A stretch of DNA of 64,000 nt, taken from assembly GCA_023055505.1 (NCBI GenBank), contig JALIRH010000002.1, positions 2,961,001 through 3,025,000 on the forward strand. The letters run 5' to 3'. Shown here piece by piece: positions 34,301 to 47,430 of this stretch; the stretch's first letter is position 1; every line of letters begins with the position of its first letter. The DNA is from Callipepla californica brunnescens. Lineage: Eukaryota > Chordata > Aves > Galliformes > Odontophoridae. The translations under genes were made by a program, and so were the position numbers. Under the pieces are notes generated by a model that ran no database searches, had not been told where the DNA came from, and worked only from the letters and a program-made list of their open reading frames with translations.

Positions 34301-36784
34301 AACTATTCTGCTACAGCTCCCAATCTTTCCACATGCGACGTGCTGTCAGCTTTCCTTAAACCACTCCCATGAAGAAGTGTGGATCCAATGGTTAACATTT
34401 GCTTAGTACACTAGCATTAAACAGATGCTGGTGTTTGAAACCATACTCTTAAGCAGTGCTACTCCCACCTAGTAAGCTGTCTTAACAAATCCAGTGAATT
34501 TCCTAGCAGAGCAGTGCATGTAACTCACCACACAGAGGTACAGACTAGAAGTGATTCTGGCAAACCCAGCTGGCAGCAAATTGAAGCAGGATGTCTTCTA
34601 CCAGGGTGAGTGACTCTGTGTGTGGGGCTTGATTCATCACTGGTGCTTCCCTCTGAGTACTGCCCTCCAGATGGACCATCCTGGACAAAGCCGAGGTTGG
34701 AAGGAGACAGTGTTAAGCTGTGGAGGTCTGTGTCGTGAGCTGAAGTCTTCACATGTTTGCAGTGAGCTGCTGCTGGTTGGATGGCTGTTCTGCAGTCTGC
34801 AGCTTATCAGCTACCCACACATCGTGCATCTGGGTCACAGCCCTGCTCAAGTGTATGTTTAGTAACCACCCAAAGCTTCAGATGGCAGAGAATATCACAT
34901 CCTCCAGCTAGGGCTGTATGCCTTGAATCTTAGTACTGAGCAGTTACTGATATCCTGAATAAAGTGCTTTTGTTGTGCTTTTACATAATAGCTTACTCTT
35001 CTGGGTGGAATAAGGTACTCAGCATTAAAAAAGGCAGAGTTATTACTGGTAAATGTAGACCTCTGACAGTTGCAGGAGACAGAACGTGTCTCAAGTTAAA
35101 AGCTGATCTGTAATGCATCTCAGCAGAGGTGCAGAGCGTGGCAGTCACCAGGTGCCCTGTGAACTGCCACCTTAGGGGAGCTGGCACATGGGAGCTTAAC
35201 TAAAGCCCCTCAGTGTTGGTATTTCCAAGCGCTGTAAAGTCAATTAGACTTGTAACTGGCATACTGCGTTGTAACAACTCGGGGTAAGCAGCCAGGTTTT
35301 CTCATCAAACTCTTGGCAAGGGATGCTGGCGAGCTGTGGGACACGAGGCTCTCATTTGGTAATAATTTGGTTTGGCATGGGAGCTGCTTCTGACCTTGGG
35401 TTAGCTCTCACTGGCATGTGGTTTACTCAAGCATGAATCTCAGTGTATGGTTACGGGACGTTTGTCTCCACAATGTAGGCAAATAATGAAACTCTAAAAA
35501 TGCAATTAAAGTTGGAGTCTTGCTTTCCAAGACTTCCGTCCACAAAGGATGTAACTTCAGCTGGCTTGACTTGCTGTTTCCCTTGCAGTGAGGACTGACT
35601 AGCTTAGGTCTCACTCTACTGCAATCCTCATGCTTATTGGGGAACTGAAACTGATGGCCATTTGTTGCTACTTATGTAGTGGGACAGGGGGAGGTTGACA
35701 AAACTTCTTGACCCTGAAGAACAGAGTGAAGATGCTCTTAAAAAGCAGGAGTGGCTTGTAAACAGCAACAGATGCAGGAAAGCATTACCCCGAGCTGTCT
35801 GAATAAAGTGATGCCTTTGGGAGGGATGTCTGTAGGGAGGGCAAAACTGGTAATCTTAGAGCAGAAAGGGAACCTAGTTTCCTCATCTTGTTTTAAATGA
35901 GAGCTCTAATGTTTTCGTAGCTGAAATTGAAACCGGTGTTATGCTGACCCTGCATATTTTCCCTCCTCTGCTGGCTGGCCTGCACTACTTCTGCATGCAG
36001 TATAGTTCATTTATTTTGGAGACTTGAAAACAAGCCATTATCACCCTTCAGTGCCAGATAAATAAATGATCTAACTGGGGGCTGAACCCAAAACGCTCTC
36101 TGACAAAAGCATGTCGTGCTTATCTTCTGCGTTCTGTCCTTGAATGTATGATCACTCTTCCTGGACCTCATCCAGAGATCTGTGGCTTAACCAAGCAGGC
36201 GCTGCCTGCACAACGTTTTCTGTCATCACTTAAATGCAATGAGCAGCCTTTGAGGATAAACTTGATCTGAATGCTGTTTAACCTACAGCTTACGTGCCCA
36301 TCGTGTGGGACTAGAGATGGGAGGAAAAGAACCTTGAAGTCTCGCTCCTGGATCTGTGTTTCCAGGTAACAGATCTGAGGTTGTGTGATGGCTGGGGTTT
36401 CTTTTTTTGTGGGGTGGGTAGAAATCCTTCCCTTTTACAAGGGGAATATCTGGGGAAGCACACTGGCAGTGCAGTCTGGCTCTAGGTACTCCCAGAGGAG
36501 TGATTTGGCAGTTTGAACTATTGCTCCTCGGAGTAGCGTGGCCAGCCAGCTAATTCCCAAGGGTTCAAAAAAAAATAACCCAAAACAAATGTGCAATTAG
36601 CTTCACTGCTAACATACCCAGTGTGCACGTCCTGTTTGCTGTCTGAAGATTACTTGGGGGAGTCAGCTTGTGGTGTAGATTTATTCTTGCCCTTTTTCTT
36701 GGCTCTTGTTTGTGCTTTTAACTTATGTGTAGAGAGGGGGAAGGTTTGGGTTTCTTGATATGCAGCTGTATGGTAGATTCCTCT
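31346..36784. other. Repeat-free part of intron 1
   Basis: About 5.4 kb with no CR1 recognised. A 194-codon frame lies on the - strand at 32602-33186 without a known relative. No RNA gene recognised. Confidence 0.5.
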
Positions 36785-36990
36785 TTGGGCAGCCAGTGCT
36801 CAGTGCAGTACAGAAGTGCTTCCTGATGGTCAGAGGGAACCTCCTGTGTTCCAGTTTGTGCACATTGCCTCTTGTCCTAGCACTGGGCAAGCCTGCCAAG
36901 AGCTGAGCTCTGTCTTCTTTGCACCCTGAGCCACCACTTCTCCAGGCTAAGCTCTCAGCCTCTCATCAAAGGAGCTCCAGTGAGTTGTGA
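36785..36990 (-). mobile_element. CR1 LINE fragment
   Basis: Reversed blocks include GAAGTGCTTCCTGATGGTCA, GCCTCTTGTCCTAGCACTGG and CACTTCTCCAGGCTAAGCTC. The 3' terminus is missing. Confidence 0.82.
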
Positions 36991-38102
36991 GGGAGGGGAG
37001 TCTCTTCTTCCCTCTTTGTGAGGTATTTCTCTGGTGTGGAGGCCCACGCGGTGGGACTCATCCACTCCAGTGACCCAGGGAACATAAGATGAAACAATCA
37101 AACAATTTGATTTACTATCCTCAGTATCCTTGAAAGGAGATAACAGTGCAGAACAAGGGTAACTGTGGAAGCTGCATGTAACAACAAAGCTTGGTGCATC
37201 AGATTGCTACTAACTATCGTGAGATAAATGAGAGCAAGATAGGAAAATGAAGAAACAGATAAAGGTAGGTGTGTGTGTGGTCACTGCCTAGGGATCCAGT
37301 GATAGAGCCTTTAGTTCTTTGGTCTGTGGGTGGAGGATTAACCTGGAGCCTTTCTGAATGAGTGCCCTTATGGTGCCAGAAAGTTTGTGTTCTTAAGGGA
37401 AGGGATGGTGATGTTATTCCTGCATATCCTATTAGGGTCTAAGAAACTTCCTGCAGTGAGTAGGGAGCAATCTTGGGGTCCAGCAGTCCAGGTACAGCCT
37501 TGCCAAGGGCTGAGTATTTTTTAGCAGGTCTCAGTTAAGCTGAATTCAACTGTATTAAACCCAAAAGTGAGTTTGGGTTTCCCACCCAGTGAGTCTTGTG
37601 TCAGAAACTTAAAGAGATCAGCTCCAGGCTGGTTACTGAGTAACTAGTTGTAATTAATGCCTAAATTCCACATTGGTACAATAATAGCCATGCTGTTCCC
37701 TGAAGTTCAGCCTCTTTCAGAAGTGTTTGGTCAGCAGGCTGGTTGTCTGGGTGGCTCTGGAAGGAGTCTGGAGGTATTTCTAAATATCTCACAGGATCCT
37801 TAACCTCATTGTCAATGAACTGCCTTGACTGTGGGCTGTAACTTCATTCTGCCTGCTGGGATCTTAGTAATTTGTGTCCCTGGTGGCCTGCATGGATTTT
37901 TCCCCTTTTAGGGGCTTTCCCTCTTCTTAGTGTGGTCAGGGTGGAAGCACTGTGCAAATGAAAGCAGCACTGCTGTTTCACTCCAGTGGCAGAGTTCAGT
38001 TCATTAATGTTGCATATCCACCTGTAGCTTGGAAAACGAATGGAAACATGCTGAGTGACAAATATCAGATAAAAACCTGCTCCTTATTTTTGCTTTGACT
38101 GT

Positions 38103-38135
38103 CCAGCATCCCTTCTAGTTCCAACCTGGTATGAC
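38103..38135 (+). mobile_element. Possible minimal CR1 3' relic
   Basis: CCCTTCTAGTTCCAACCTGG then TATGACTGTG resembles the forward CR1 terminus, but only about 30 bp match. Confidence 0.3.
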
Positions 38136-40039
38136 TGTGTACGTGCCTTTGTATTGCTTCATTTGCTTGCTCACCATTGATGTAGGGATGAAATAACTGT
38201 TACAGGTGTTTTCAGATAGCACTAGAAATACTGGCTGCTTTTGGTAGCCACTCACTGTGTGCTGGGGAGGATGCATCCAACGTGACAGACTGGTGTCACT
38301 GTTAGTGATCTAATAGGATTCGGAGGATGACTGTCAGTGTACTACTGCCAGCACCACTGAAATCAGCTTAATTGCACCAAATGGTGCTCACAGCTGCTTC
38401 CAGTGGGAGGAATCTGCTCTGGTCTGATATTTTACACCATTGAAAGCTTCAGTGATAAAAGACTAACTGGTAAGTGGAAAATAGCTGTCCGTGCCTCTTG
38501 GGTTTTAACCTCTGCATTACTCTTCCATGTTCTATTGTAACTTGGTCATTAATGTGCATGTTTCTTTCATTCAGCCTTGGCCATCCAGAGGCTCAGCTCA
38601 GCTGTCATGCAGCTCAGGGATGGGTGTAAAGGCAGAGCAACTTCTGTGCCTCTGCATCATCCCAATTCATAGGGAAGCCAAAGGCTTCTCAGGCTGGGGG
38701 GGTCCTGCAGAAGATGCTGGAGGACAGCTTTGCCAAAACTTAACCAGCATTTTTGCCAGCTTGTCACAAATAGTTGTCAGATTGACTTCTAATTGGTTTT
38801 AGGCTCAATTAAGTAATGAAGTGATGCCTGTGCTCTTCCTTCTAGACCTGAGCAGCTGATGTTAGCTTCCCGGAGCTGAGTGGAGGATGAGCTTCATCTC
38901 TGCCACCAGTGATTAAGTAATGTTTCAAAGCTGAAACATCCTGGATCAGTGGCTTTCAGAACATCTTGAGGGGGAATGAGATGGCCAAGACAAATGATAG
39001 ACAGAATATGGAGAGCTGTCTACTTGAGGGATTTCATAGCTCTTGGTAGAGCTGGTGCGTAGGAAACCGTACTAACAGCTGCAGGAAAGATGTAAAATGT
39101 TGTTAAACCAATGCTGCTCTTGGTGACCACTTCAGTGAACAGATATTACTATATCTGGAGAGTTTAAGATTAATGTAGGTGTCTGATTCTGGTGGGGGAG
39201 GAGCCTGGTGCTGTGCAGATCTTCCTTTCTTTAAAGCTTAGATGGCTTTTCATCTATAGAGCAACTCCTCCTTCCTCATCCCAGCCTCCAGCTGCCGTTC
39301 CTGAGAGTGCCCAGCATGGTGAATGCCTTTCAGGGCCAACAAATTACTTCACTGACAAGAGGAAGCAAAAACGAAGGGATGCATTTATCTTTCTTTCTGC
39401 TTGCACGTGCAGTATTGCTTCCAAGGTTAAGCAGAACGAAGGCAGCAAATGTTGCAGCAGGGAAAAATGGGACTGTAGATTTTCAGAGGTTTCTTTGGGG
39501 CTGCGTTGTGCCCGTCCTTCTCGATTGCTTGACCTCTTGGCTGTGTTTAAGAGCAGTGCAGTTCCTTTGCTTTGTCAATTTCTTGATCTGGTCATGTTTA
39601 ATAAAGCATGCCAGAAACGTACGTGTGTGTGTGTGTTCAGGTTGTTTTCCATACAGCGTGGAAATCTGGAAGTTGAGCTGTTACCCAGAGGGCTGGTTGG
39701 GTTACCCAGTGTCTGCCCTAGAGTAAACTGGGGTTTCTGGTTGTGCTGAGGGCACTTTTCAGCAGAAGTCATGTCATAGTGCATCTGTGAAACTTGTCTG
39801 TGCTCGATTTCAGTTCCGTTTCTTGAAAGCTGGTAACGATTTGCAAAGTTTTGCATTCCCTGTGAGTGGAGATTCCAGCCTGACCGAAGCTTATTAAAGG
39901 ACAAGTGTTCTTTCATCAGTGGAGTGGAACGCTTTATATTCATTCTGTTTCTCTAGACTTTGTGTATGAGTGGTAAGACAAAGATGTGTTGTCTGGGTCC
40001 AAGAAGATGAGCAGAGGCTTTTCCATAGCCAAAAGTGTA

Positions 40040-40195
40040 AGATCATTTAGCCCAGCCATCAACCATGCCCATTGTGCCCTCTAGCAATGGCCCTCAGTGC
40101 TACACCTGCATGTTCCTTGAGGACCCTCCAGGGATGGCAACTCCACCTGGGCATCCTGTTCCAGTGTGTTAATGCTTTCTCTGTGGAACTGCAGC
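40040..40195 (-). mobile_element. CR1 LINE 3' fragment
   Basis: ATTTAGCCCAGCCATCAACC, ACCCTCCAGGGATGGCAACT and GCATCCTGTTCCAGTGTG follow reversed CR1 order. The terminal octamers are gone. Confidence 0.78.
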
Positions 40196-41554
40196 TTGGA
40201 AATGTATTTTCTGGCTTATAGTTCTTTGTATTTATTTTTAAAGTAGGTTGTTATACTCTGATAGCTTTTGTTTTTCTGGAGAGCTCTGTTGCTCAATGAT
40301 CTGGCCACTTATTTTTCCAGAAGAATCTTTATAAAGGAAGTCCAACTTGAGAGTTCTCTTCTGGAAGAACGGAACCGTATTACAATAATGCAGGGTAATA
40401 AATGCCTTTCACTTAAAGGAGATAACAGGGAAATGATGCCCGTGTTTTCTCTATTCAATTTTGGCTGCTATACAAAGCAACATTAAGCGATATCAAATCT
40501 ATTTAGACTCTGCAAGCCCAGAACATTTAAATATGTATTATGCGTAACTGCGCATTGCTTTAATCAAATCTTAGACTCCCAAAAATCTGGCAGGTGACTT
40601 TGAAAGGGTAAACACATTAGTTTATTACATCAGCCAGTGCTGTAATTGGGAAGCTGAATTGACTAAGCGGAGTTCTTAGCAAAGCTGCCAGGAAAAAAAA
40701 AAACAGTCCAGAAGGACAGGCTGCTTGTTGTGAAAATCAGCTTCAACCGCCATGAAATCTTTCACCCCCAGGGCTTCCCTCACTTTGTCAAGTGGCTCAT
40801 GTGGAAAATGTCAAATGCCTCTGTGTGCTGACCAGCAGCTCTCATCAGCCTTAAGGTCTTTGTTGGTTGAATGCTAACTGTGCTTTCTTGCTCGCGAGCT
40901 CCAATAACTGAAGTTTTGATGTGTGAAGTGTCAAGACACATAGCTACACATGTGTGTGTGGCTCTGTGCTTGGCAGCTGTCTTTGCAATCCTAATAGATT
41001 CAGCTGTAAGGAGCATCCTCATCTTGCAGAGCCTCAAGAAAGTCATTGCTGAGTGTGGTGAGGAAGGAGTGGACCTCTGTCTTTATTGTGATGAATGGTA
41101 ACACTTCCATAACAGATAACATATGGAGAACATGCTGTAATCCTCCTGGACACAGTTTAAGCCAATCCCTTCTCTGAAGGAGAGGTGACTTAATGCTGTC
41201 TTTTCAACAGCTTTTGCATTGGGATCCAAGTGTCAAGTCTTGATTTAAGGGAGTAGAATGTTTTCATGCCCTTCAGACTTTTAGTGATGTCTTCAGGCTC
41301 CTGTTCTTCTATTTCTTTCCCTTAACTTTCTCCATTTGGCTCACATCTAAGCGTACAGCAGGCTTTGTGCTCTGAAGTGTTCAAGATGAGTACTGTTTTA
41401 TTTTGGGATGCTATTAGTTGTGTGAAGTAATCTTTACCTCCAGAAGCATACCAGGACAAATGAAAGTATTTTTATCATCAGGAGATTGAATCAAGTTCAA
41501 ATTCTTTGCTATTTGCCATCTAGAAGATGTGGAAGTGTTGAAGGCCAGGCTGTA

Positions 41555-41660
41555 TATGGGGAGTATTGAAAACCTGATCTAGTGGAAGGTGTCCTTGCCT
41601 GTAGCAAGGGATTGAACGAACTTCAAGGTCCTTTCCAACTCAGGCTGCTCTGTGATCTCT
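41555..41660 (+). mobile_element. CR1 LINE 3' end
   Basis: CCTGATCTAGTGGAAGGTGT, CAAGGTCCTTTCCAACTCAG and a terminal TGCTCTGTGATCTC. Confidence 0.88.
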
Positions 41661-44257
41661 GCTAGTTGCTCAGAGAACGTTCATTCTCTCATTTGCTCAT
41701 TTCAGTTTGATGCCCACCTTTAATAGCCATGTAGCTCAGTAGGTATCATACTTCTTATGCTAAAGTACATCATTGTATCAAGGTAACATCTGTCTCCTCT
41801 TTGAGCACCAAAGCAAAGACTCAGCCCAGTAATACACCTAAGTACATTTAGTAAGGCTGTTCCTTAACTTGCATAACTAGTCTCTTAATTCCAGCAAGCT
41901 GTTGTCTGTGAACACCTTGTCAGCAATGAGTAGACTGGCTCAAAGCAGTGAAATAACTCAGATGTTTTATTTCGTCTCAACCTCATGTTGTAAAGGCATT
42001 TTACTGGTTCTGATGCTGGAGAAAGGAATCCTGTGTTAGCTGTTTTCGTGGGAACTGGGTTGGAAGCCAAGCTGCTATCTTGTACCAGAATAAACTGATA
42101 AGAGAAAGTATTCAGTTAAAAGTGGAACAGTGCTTTAAAGAAATAGTCTGAAGACCTAAAACTCCTTGAAAAGAAGGGGGTAGGTAGTATTACACAGTGT
42201 TCATCCAAGAAATTAACTCTGGCTTCAATTCATTGCATTATTTTCAGAGTAATGACTGTCCTGATTGCTTGTTTTCCCACAGATAGAAGCCCGTGGTTTG
42301 TTTCATCTGTGCCACAGAAGTAAATCTTCCCTTTCTGAAGCGTACCTTGTCAGAAATACCTTGGAGCTTCAGCTATCGGTGCGCCTGTGCTCACATCACA
42401 CTTTGTGACCTCTGTATGTGGTTGGTGATGCTCCTTGCTCAGGCTGCTGCTGTTCTTCACCTGTGGGCAGTTGTCATCTCCAGGATGACCACCACCAAGT
42501 CATTTTGGAAAATGGAAAGCTATTAATTTAGGTGTCTGGTAGAGAGGTCTTTCAGGTTAGTCTAAGTCGGGCTGTGCTGTTCTTGATGCACTTCTGAGCA
42601 GAAGAGCTGATGTATTTCTGAGGATATTAGATAACTAAGGTAGGTTGGCAGGACAGCTGTTGCACTTCAGTATCATGCTTTAGCGTACTGAAATCCTAGT
42701 GCTTCCCTCACTATTCAGCCTGCTACTTTCAGTGCCTGCAAGCATTGTAAGTAGTTCTACACACCTACTGAAATACCTGTGATGCTATCTGACCGAGTTC
42801 AGGCTGTCTCTGAGAATGATAAAGGTGCTCTAGCTGGTATGCAATTAGCTGCACACAAAGAAGCAACCTCTAGGTTTGCTTTGTATTCTGAACCATCAGT
42901 TGTGCTTGTATAGGCTGAATTTCTCACTTGCATGTTCTTTTGGCCAACAAACCTGCATCTTAATGACTGAGTCACTTGAGTGAATCTTCAGTTAATGTTG
43001 GCTGTGATGTGCTGGCTTCAGGTGGTCCTCTTATGTAAAGAAGCCTGCCTGGTCCAGGCACAGTGCAACAGTATTTATTTATTTTTACTCATCAACATTC
43101 AAGAACACATGCTTTGGAGCATACTTGTAAGAGATGCTTTTCAATCAGCATCTGCTGTTTGAGAGGAGCATGTAATTCTTCATGAGACTAACAATTTTTG
43201 AGCTAATTAAGGCTAGTGTCCCTCCTGCCCATATGGCTTGCTGGTGACAGGCCCAGCTGGCTCATGATAAATGGTTATAGTGCAGCTGATGAAAGCCATT
43301 ATGTTGATTCCTCTTAACCACTGCCCCTGGAAAGTGTTGCTGTGTGGATTCAGAGGGACACAAGTTTACTTATTTGTGCTGATGGATGCTGAAGATGTGC
43401 TTTAAAGTTTAGGTCGTCTGATAGCTGCTCTCGGTCCTATGGACTGGAGCTGCTTCCATCTCATTATGCAGCTTCATCATAAAGGGTTCTAGGGTGTCCT
43501 GTGTGAAACTTCCCATCGAGAAGGAGGCAGCTGTCTGCTTTGCAGATGGAAAGCAACTGGAAAAAGCTGATGAGCTGTCAGAGTGCAGTCAAACTGTCTG
43601 AAGGTGACATGACTAAACCTAGACTGTGAGATGCATTTCCTTGCAGTTTTACCCCTTCAGGTGACCGTGAGCTGTAAAATCTGCTGTAGTGACTACACTG
43701 ATGTGAAAGCAGAGCATAAAAGCTCCTCAGCTACAAGTTCCAGTGGTCCAGATATGTGCTGCTTGAAGTGATGTGGATGCTGAAGCTGTGCATCTTGTAA
43801 AGGGAGAGTGACTGACAGTCATTCCCAAATTAGGTAAAAAGGCTAAATTCTGACAAGCTTTTGCCAAGCGTTTCATAGTTCTTCAGTCACAAGTGGTAGA
43901 GGTCCGAATGCACAAGATGTTTCCCTTCTAGCAGGTCTTTATGTATTGCATCCAGCTGCCAAGCCTCTTGTTATTGCAGCGTGTGTGTCAGTAAATATCT
44001 TATCTTGACAGTTCCAATGGGGTATAACTTAGCAAAATGCACGACTAAAATAGAGTTTGCTCTTGTTAAAAATAAAAATATGTAGTTGTCAAGCTGATCA
44101 TAAATGTGGTCACCAGTTTTCTCTTTTCCTGTTTATGAAGCAGCAGTCTAAATCCTATTTTATATAAACTTTTCTAAAACAGACACTGTATTGGTCACAG
44201 TGTTGCTTGTTTATGAGCTATATTCCCTTCCCCTAGAATGTCTATTAAACAGCGTAT
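41661..44257. other. Unique part of intron 1
   Basis: No exon or clear repeat. A tRNA A-box-like string at 41732-41743 was examined and rejected. Confidence 0.5.
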
Positions 44258-45834
44258 TTCATAGAGTCATTTGAGTTGCAAGGGACCCTTAAAAATAATT
44301 TAATTCCCCTGTGATAAAGAGGGAAACCTACAGCTAGATCAGGTTGCTCAGAACCCTGTCCAGCCTGACCTTGAACGTCTCCAAGGATGGGGCATCCACC
44401 ATCTTTCTGGATACTGTCCCAGGAGCACCTCATAGAAGAGGTGTTCCATCCCTTGGATTATTTCTGTGGTGTTCCTCTAGGTGAGCTCCAGCAGGTCCGT
44501 GCCCTCCTGTACTGAGGACTCCATGTGTGGATGCAGTACTCCAGGTGAGGCCTCACCATTGCAGTGTAGAAGGGTAGAATCAGCTCCCTCACCCTGCTGA
44601 CCATACTTCTGATGCAGCTCAGCATGTGGTTGGCTTTCTGGGCTGTTGGGGGCACACTGCTGACTCACATCCAGCTTGCCACCCACCAGTACCCCCAGGT
44701 TCTTCTTGGCAGGGCTGTACTCCATCCTTATGTTCCCAAGCTGATAGTGGAGGGGTTGCCATAACCCAGGTGCAACACCTTGCAGTTACTTGGCTTTGTA
44801 GACCCTCATGAGGTCCATCTGGGCCCACTGCTCAAGCTTGAATAGGTCTTTCTGGATGGTATCCCATCCCTCAGGAGTGTCAACTGTTCCACACTGCTTG
44901 GTGCCACCTGCAAACTTGCTGAGGGTGCACTGAGTCCCACTGTCTGTGTCAGTGATGAAGAAGTTAAAGGGCACTCATCCCCAGTGGGATACCACTCTTA
45001 ACTGGTCTCCATTCAGACACTGAGTCATTGACCATCAGTCTCTGTATGATCTCACAGTGTTTCTGATCCATTGAACAGTCCACCATCAAATCTGTATCTT
45101 CTCCATTTGGAGAGGGGGATGTTGTGGAGTGCTGTGTCAGAGACCTTGATGAAGTCCAGATAGATGACATCAGTCTCTTGTCTGCTGGCACAGTTAAGCC
45201 ATCATAAAAAAAGACAAGATTGTTCTGTCAGAATCTGCCCTTGGTGAAGCAATACTTGTTATCCCATATCACCCCCCTGTCTTCCACGTGCCTTAGCATT
45301 GCTTCCAGGAGGATGTGCTCCTTGCTTTTTCCTGGCACAGAGGTGAGGCAGGTTGACCCATGGAAACCTATTTGCTCTTCTTAAATATGGTTGCCATATT
45401 GCCTTTTTTCCTGTCAGAATGACTGGAAAAAGTGGCTTGGTGATTCAGCCAGTTCCCCTGGGACTCTGGGATTCATCTTATCAGGACCCATGGACATATG
45501 GAAGTCCGAATTCCTCAAATCGTTGCGAGCCTGATCTTTGCTTTCATCAGGAGAATTGCTGCTCCCTCAGTTCCCACCTTCTGAACCATCCATGTGAGGG
45601 CAAGAAACTGCAGCTTTCTCCTTGTCCATTGCTACCAACCTGCCTGTATCCCTCACTAGGGAGAATACACCTTCCAGCACCATCCTTTTCCAGTTGATGT
45701 ACTTGCAGAAGCTGCTCTTATTGTTCTTTGTGCCTTTTGAGTCCAGTTCCAGTTGGGCCTTGGCCTTCCTGACCCTACACAGCCTGGCAGCATCTCTTTA
45801 CTTCTTCCAGGGTACCTGTCCCTGCTTTCACTAA
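44258..45834 (-). mobile_element. Long decayed CR1 LINE with ORF2 reverse transcriptase remains
   Basis: This is the longest element in the window (about 1.6 kb), on the - strand. Its 3' end is at 44258 (CATAGAGTCATTTGAGTTGC). Reverse translation over about 44458-45191 gives the C-terminal half of CR1 ORF2 in shifting frames: a piece like PFNFFITDTDSGTQCTLSKF (44786-44974), then NLGVLVGGKLDVSQQCA (44477-44725), then ELILPFYTAMVRPHLEYC (44458-44655). Frame changes and stops break the ORF. The usual catalytic FADD of RT motif C reads FAGG near 44905, so both aspartates are lost and the copy is inactive. Part of the 3' UTR is missing near 44405-44450. Sequence from 45345 to 45834 fits upstream ORF2 less clearly, so the left edge of the ORF is uncertain. 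Confidence 0.9.
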
Positions 45835-45844
45835 GTCTCCCTTC

Positions 45845-45940
45845 TTGTTGTTTTGAAAGCTTTTCTCCTTGTCCTATCGCACCGGACTCTACTAAAGAAT
45901 CTGTCCCCTTCCTTTTTACAGTCCCCATTTTATTTCTCCT
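45845..45940 (-). mobile_element. Second CR1 3'-UTR piece abutting the long copy
   Basis: GAAAGCTTTTCTCCTTGTCC, then GGACTCTACTAAAGAATCTG and CCTTTTTACAGTCCCC match the same UTR segment as 2940-3010. That segment belongs downstream of ORF2, so this is a separate insertion rather than a continuation of the long copy. Confidence 0.8.
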
Positions 45941-45984
45941 GCTTCCACAAGCAGTATTTAAATATTCTACTTTTTTTCCCCATG

Positions 45985-46070
45985 TGTGGCCTGCTCTAGG
46001 GAGCTGCTTTGACAGAGGAGTTGGACTAGATGATCTGTGGAGATCCCTTCCAAGCCTTATAATTGCGAGT
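45985..46070 (+). mobile_element. CR1 LINE 3' end
   Basis: TAGGGAGCTGCTTTGACAGA, GAGTTGGACTAGATGATCTG and GAGATCCCTTCCAAGCCTTA: a forward terminus next to the reversed copies. Confidence 0.9.
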
Positions 46071-47344
46071 CTGGTCTGAAATCACCGTGGTGGTGCCACC
46101 CTTCCAAGCATTGATTTACCCATGTTATTGGGAGAACAGTATTCTAGTATTCTTCACAGCAGTGAATGTAAACATGTTTGTCATGTTGGTCAACTCAACA
46201 TCTACTTGGTGTGGGGCAATTAAAGTATTCTAGCATCCCTTACTGAAGGGAACATAACCAAAATTGATGTTGGGTAGGGACCAGGAGGGAAGGGATCCTG
46301 ATGTTCATGAGGGGCAGACTGTTTGTAGTAGTTGTGATGCATCAGTGCTAGCTCAGACTGCAGGTTGCTAAATAATTGCTTGTTAATTAGCAAGTTATCA
46401 CTGAAAGGATGTACCGGTTTGATCTATTGAGCTCACTTGAAGACAAAGTGAGAATATGTCATGCAAGATGATACAAGCAGTTATATTTAGTTGTTTACGA
46501 GCTCTTCATTGAATGCGAAATGTGAGAAATCCTCACATTGGGAGGTTGTTCTGGTTTTCCTCTGAGGAAGTATCTATTTCTTCAGATTGAGTAAAAACTA
46601 GCCAGAACTTAACTTCTCTATCTTTGTTAGAGGGCGAGCAGAGTTCTCTGGGTGCTTTCAAAAGCTAGGCTTTCTCAGTTCTCAGTTTTCTGAGATTGAA
46701 TGATGGTAATACATTTAGGAAGTGGTAATTGGAGGTAATTCCCATGAGTTAGACTTTGCAGATGTTAACAATATGCCAGAGGAAGTCAGTTTATGGAGAT
46801 CTGTGCTCGGTTCATTCTTGTCTACTGAATAGCTTCTCTGATGGTCTGGTGCATATTCTGTGGCAGCATTTGTGTTTCTTAAGCATTTACAGAAGAAACT
46901 AGTTTGTACGTCCTGTAGTGATTATAATTAGTCAGACACCAGTGTAGGAAATAAAGGAAGAGTTGTGCTCTTTGTATGCACAGTAGCATCTGCAGGGAGT
47001 CATCTAACACTGCACATACAGGCTAATAGTCCTAGCTTAATTCCTTTTTACAGGTGTGTATTCATGCACAATGCTAGTCTCAACCTATTGTAGGGAGTAA
47101 TTTGCAAATGGTTGCATTGGTACAACTCACTTCCCACACTGTGTGATCAGGAGGGCAGCTTTGATAAAAGAACCTGCAAACAAAAAGATGCTGGTTGCAG
47201 AGATGGTTAGGAATTCTCTTGCACCACCAAGCAATATTGGGTTGGACACCGTCCTCCCATCTGTAGGGAGGTTCCAGTTAATCTAGTTAGGGACCTATGG
47301 AGATCTCTGATGGCCTTATGTTTCATCTCCTCCACTGCCCACAC

Positions 47345-47430
47345 TGAATAATAGTGTGAATGATTGGTGATAGGTGGGCAGTTGGACTGGATGATCTTGC
47401 AGGTCTTTTCCAACCTTGGTGATTGTGAGC
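47345..47430 (+). mobile_element. CR1 LINE 3' end
   Basis: GCAGTTGGACTGGATGATCT, then GCAGGTCTTTTCCAACCTTG and GTGATTGTGAG. Sequence from about 47200 may be a more decayed upstream part of the same copy. Confidence 0.9.

Noticed and set aside
39192..39749. 185-codon + strand frame in intron 1
   Set aside because: It overlaps another long frame in a different phase and contains a GT-rich run. It resembles no protein that I know and its length is near chance expectation.
41732..41810. tRNA-like A box TAGCTCAGTAGG
   Set aside because: No B box (GGTTCRANNCC) at the right distance, and no acceptor or T stem can be paired. At most a very old relic.
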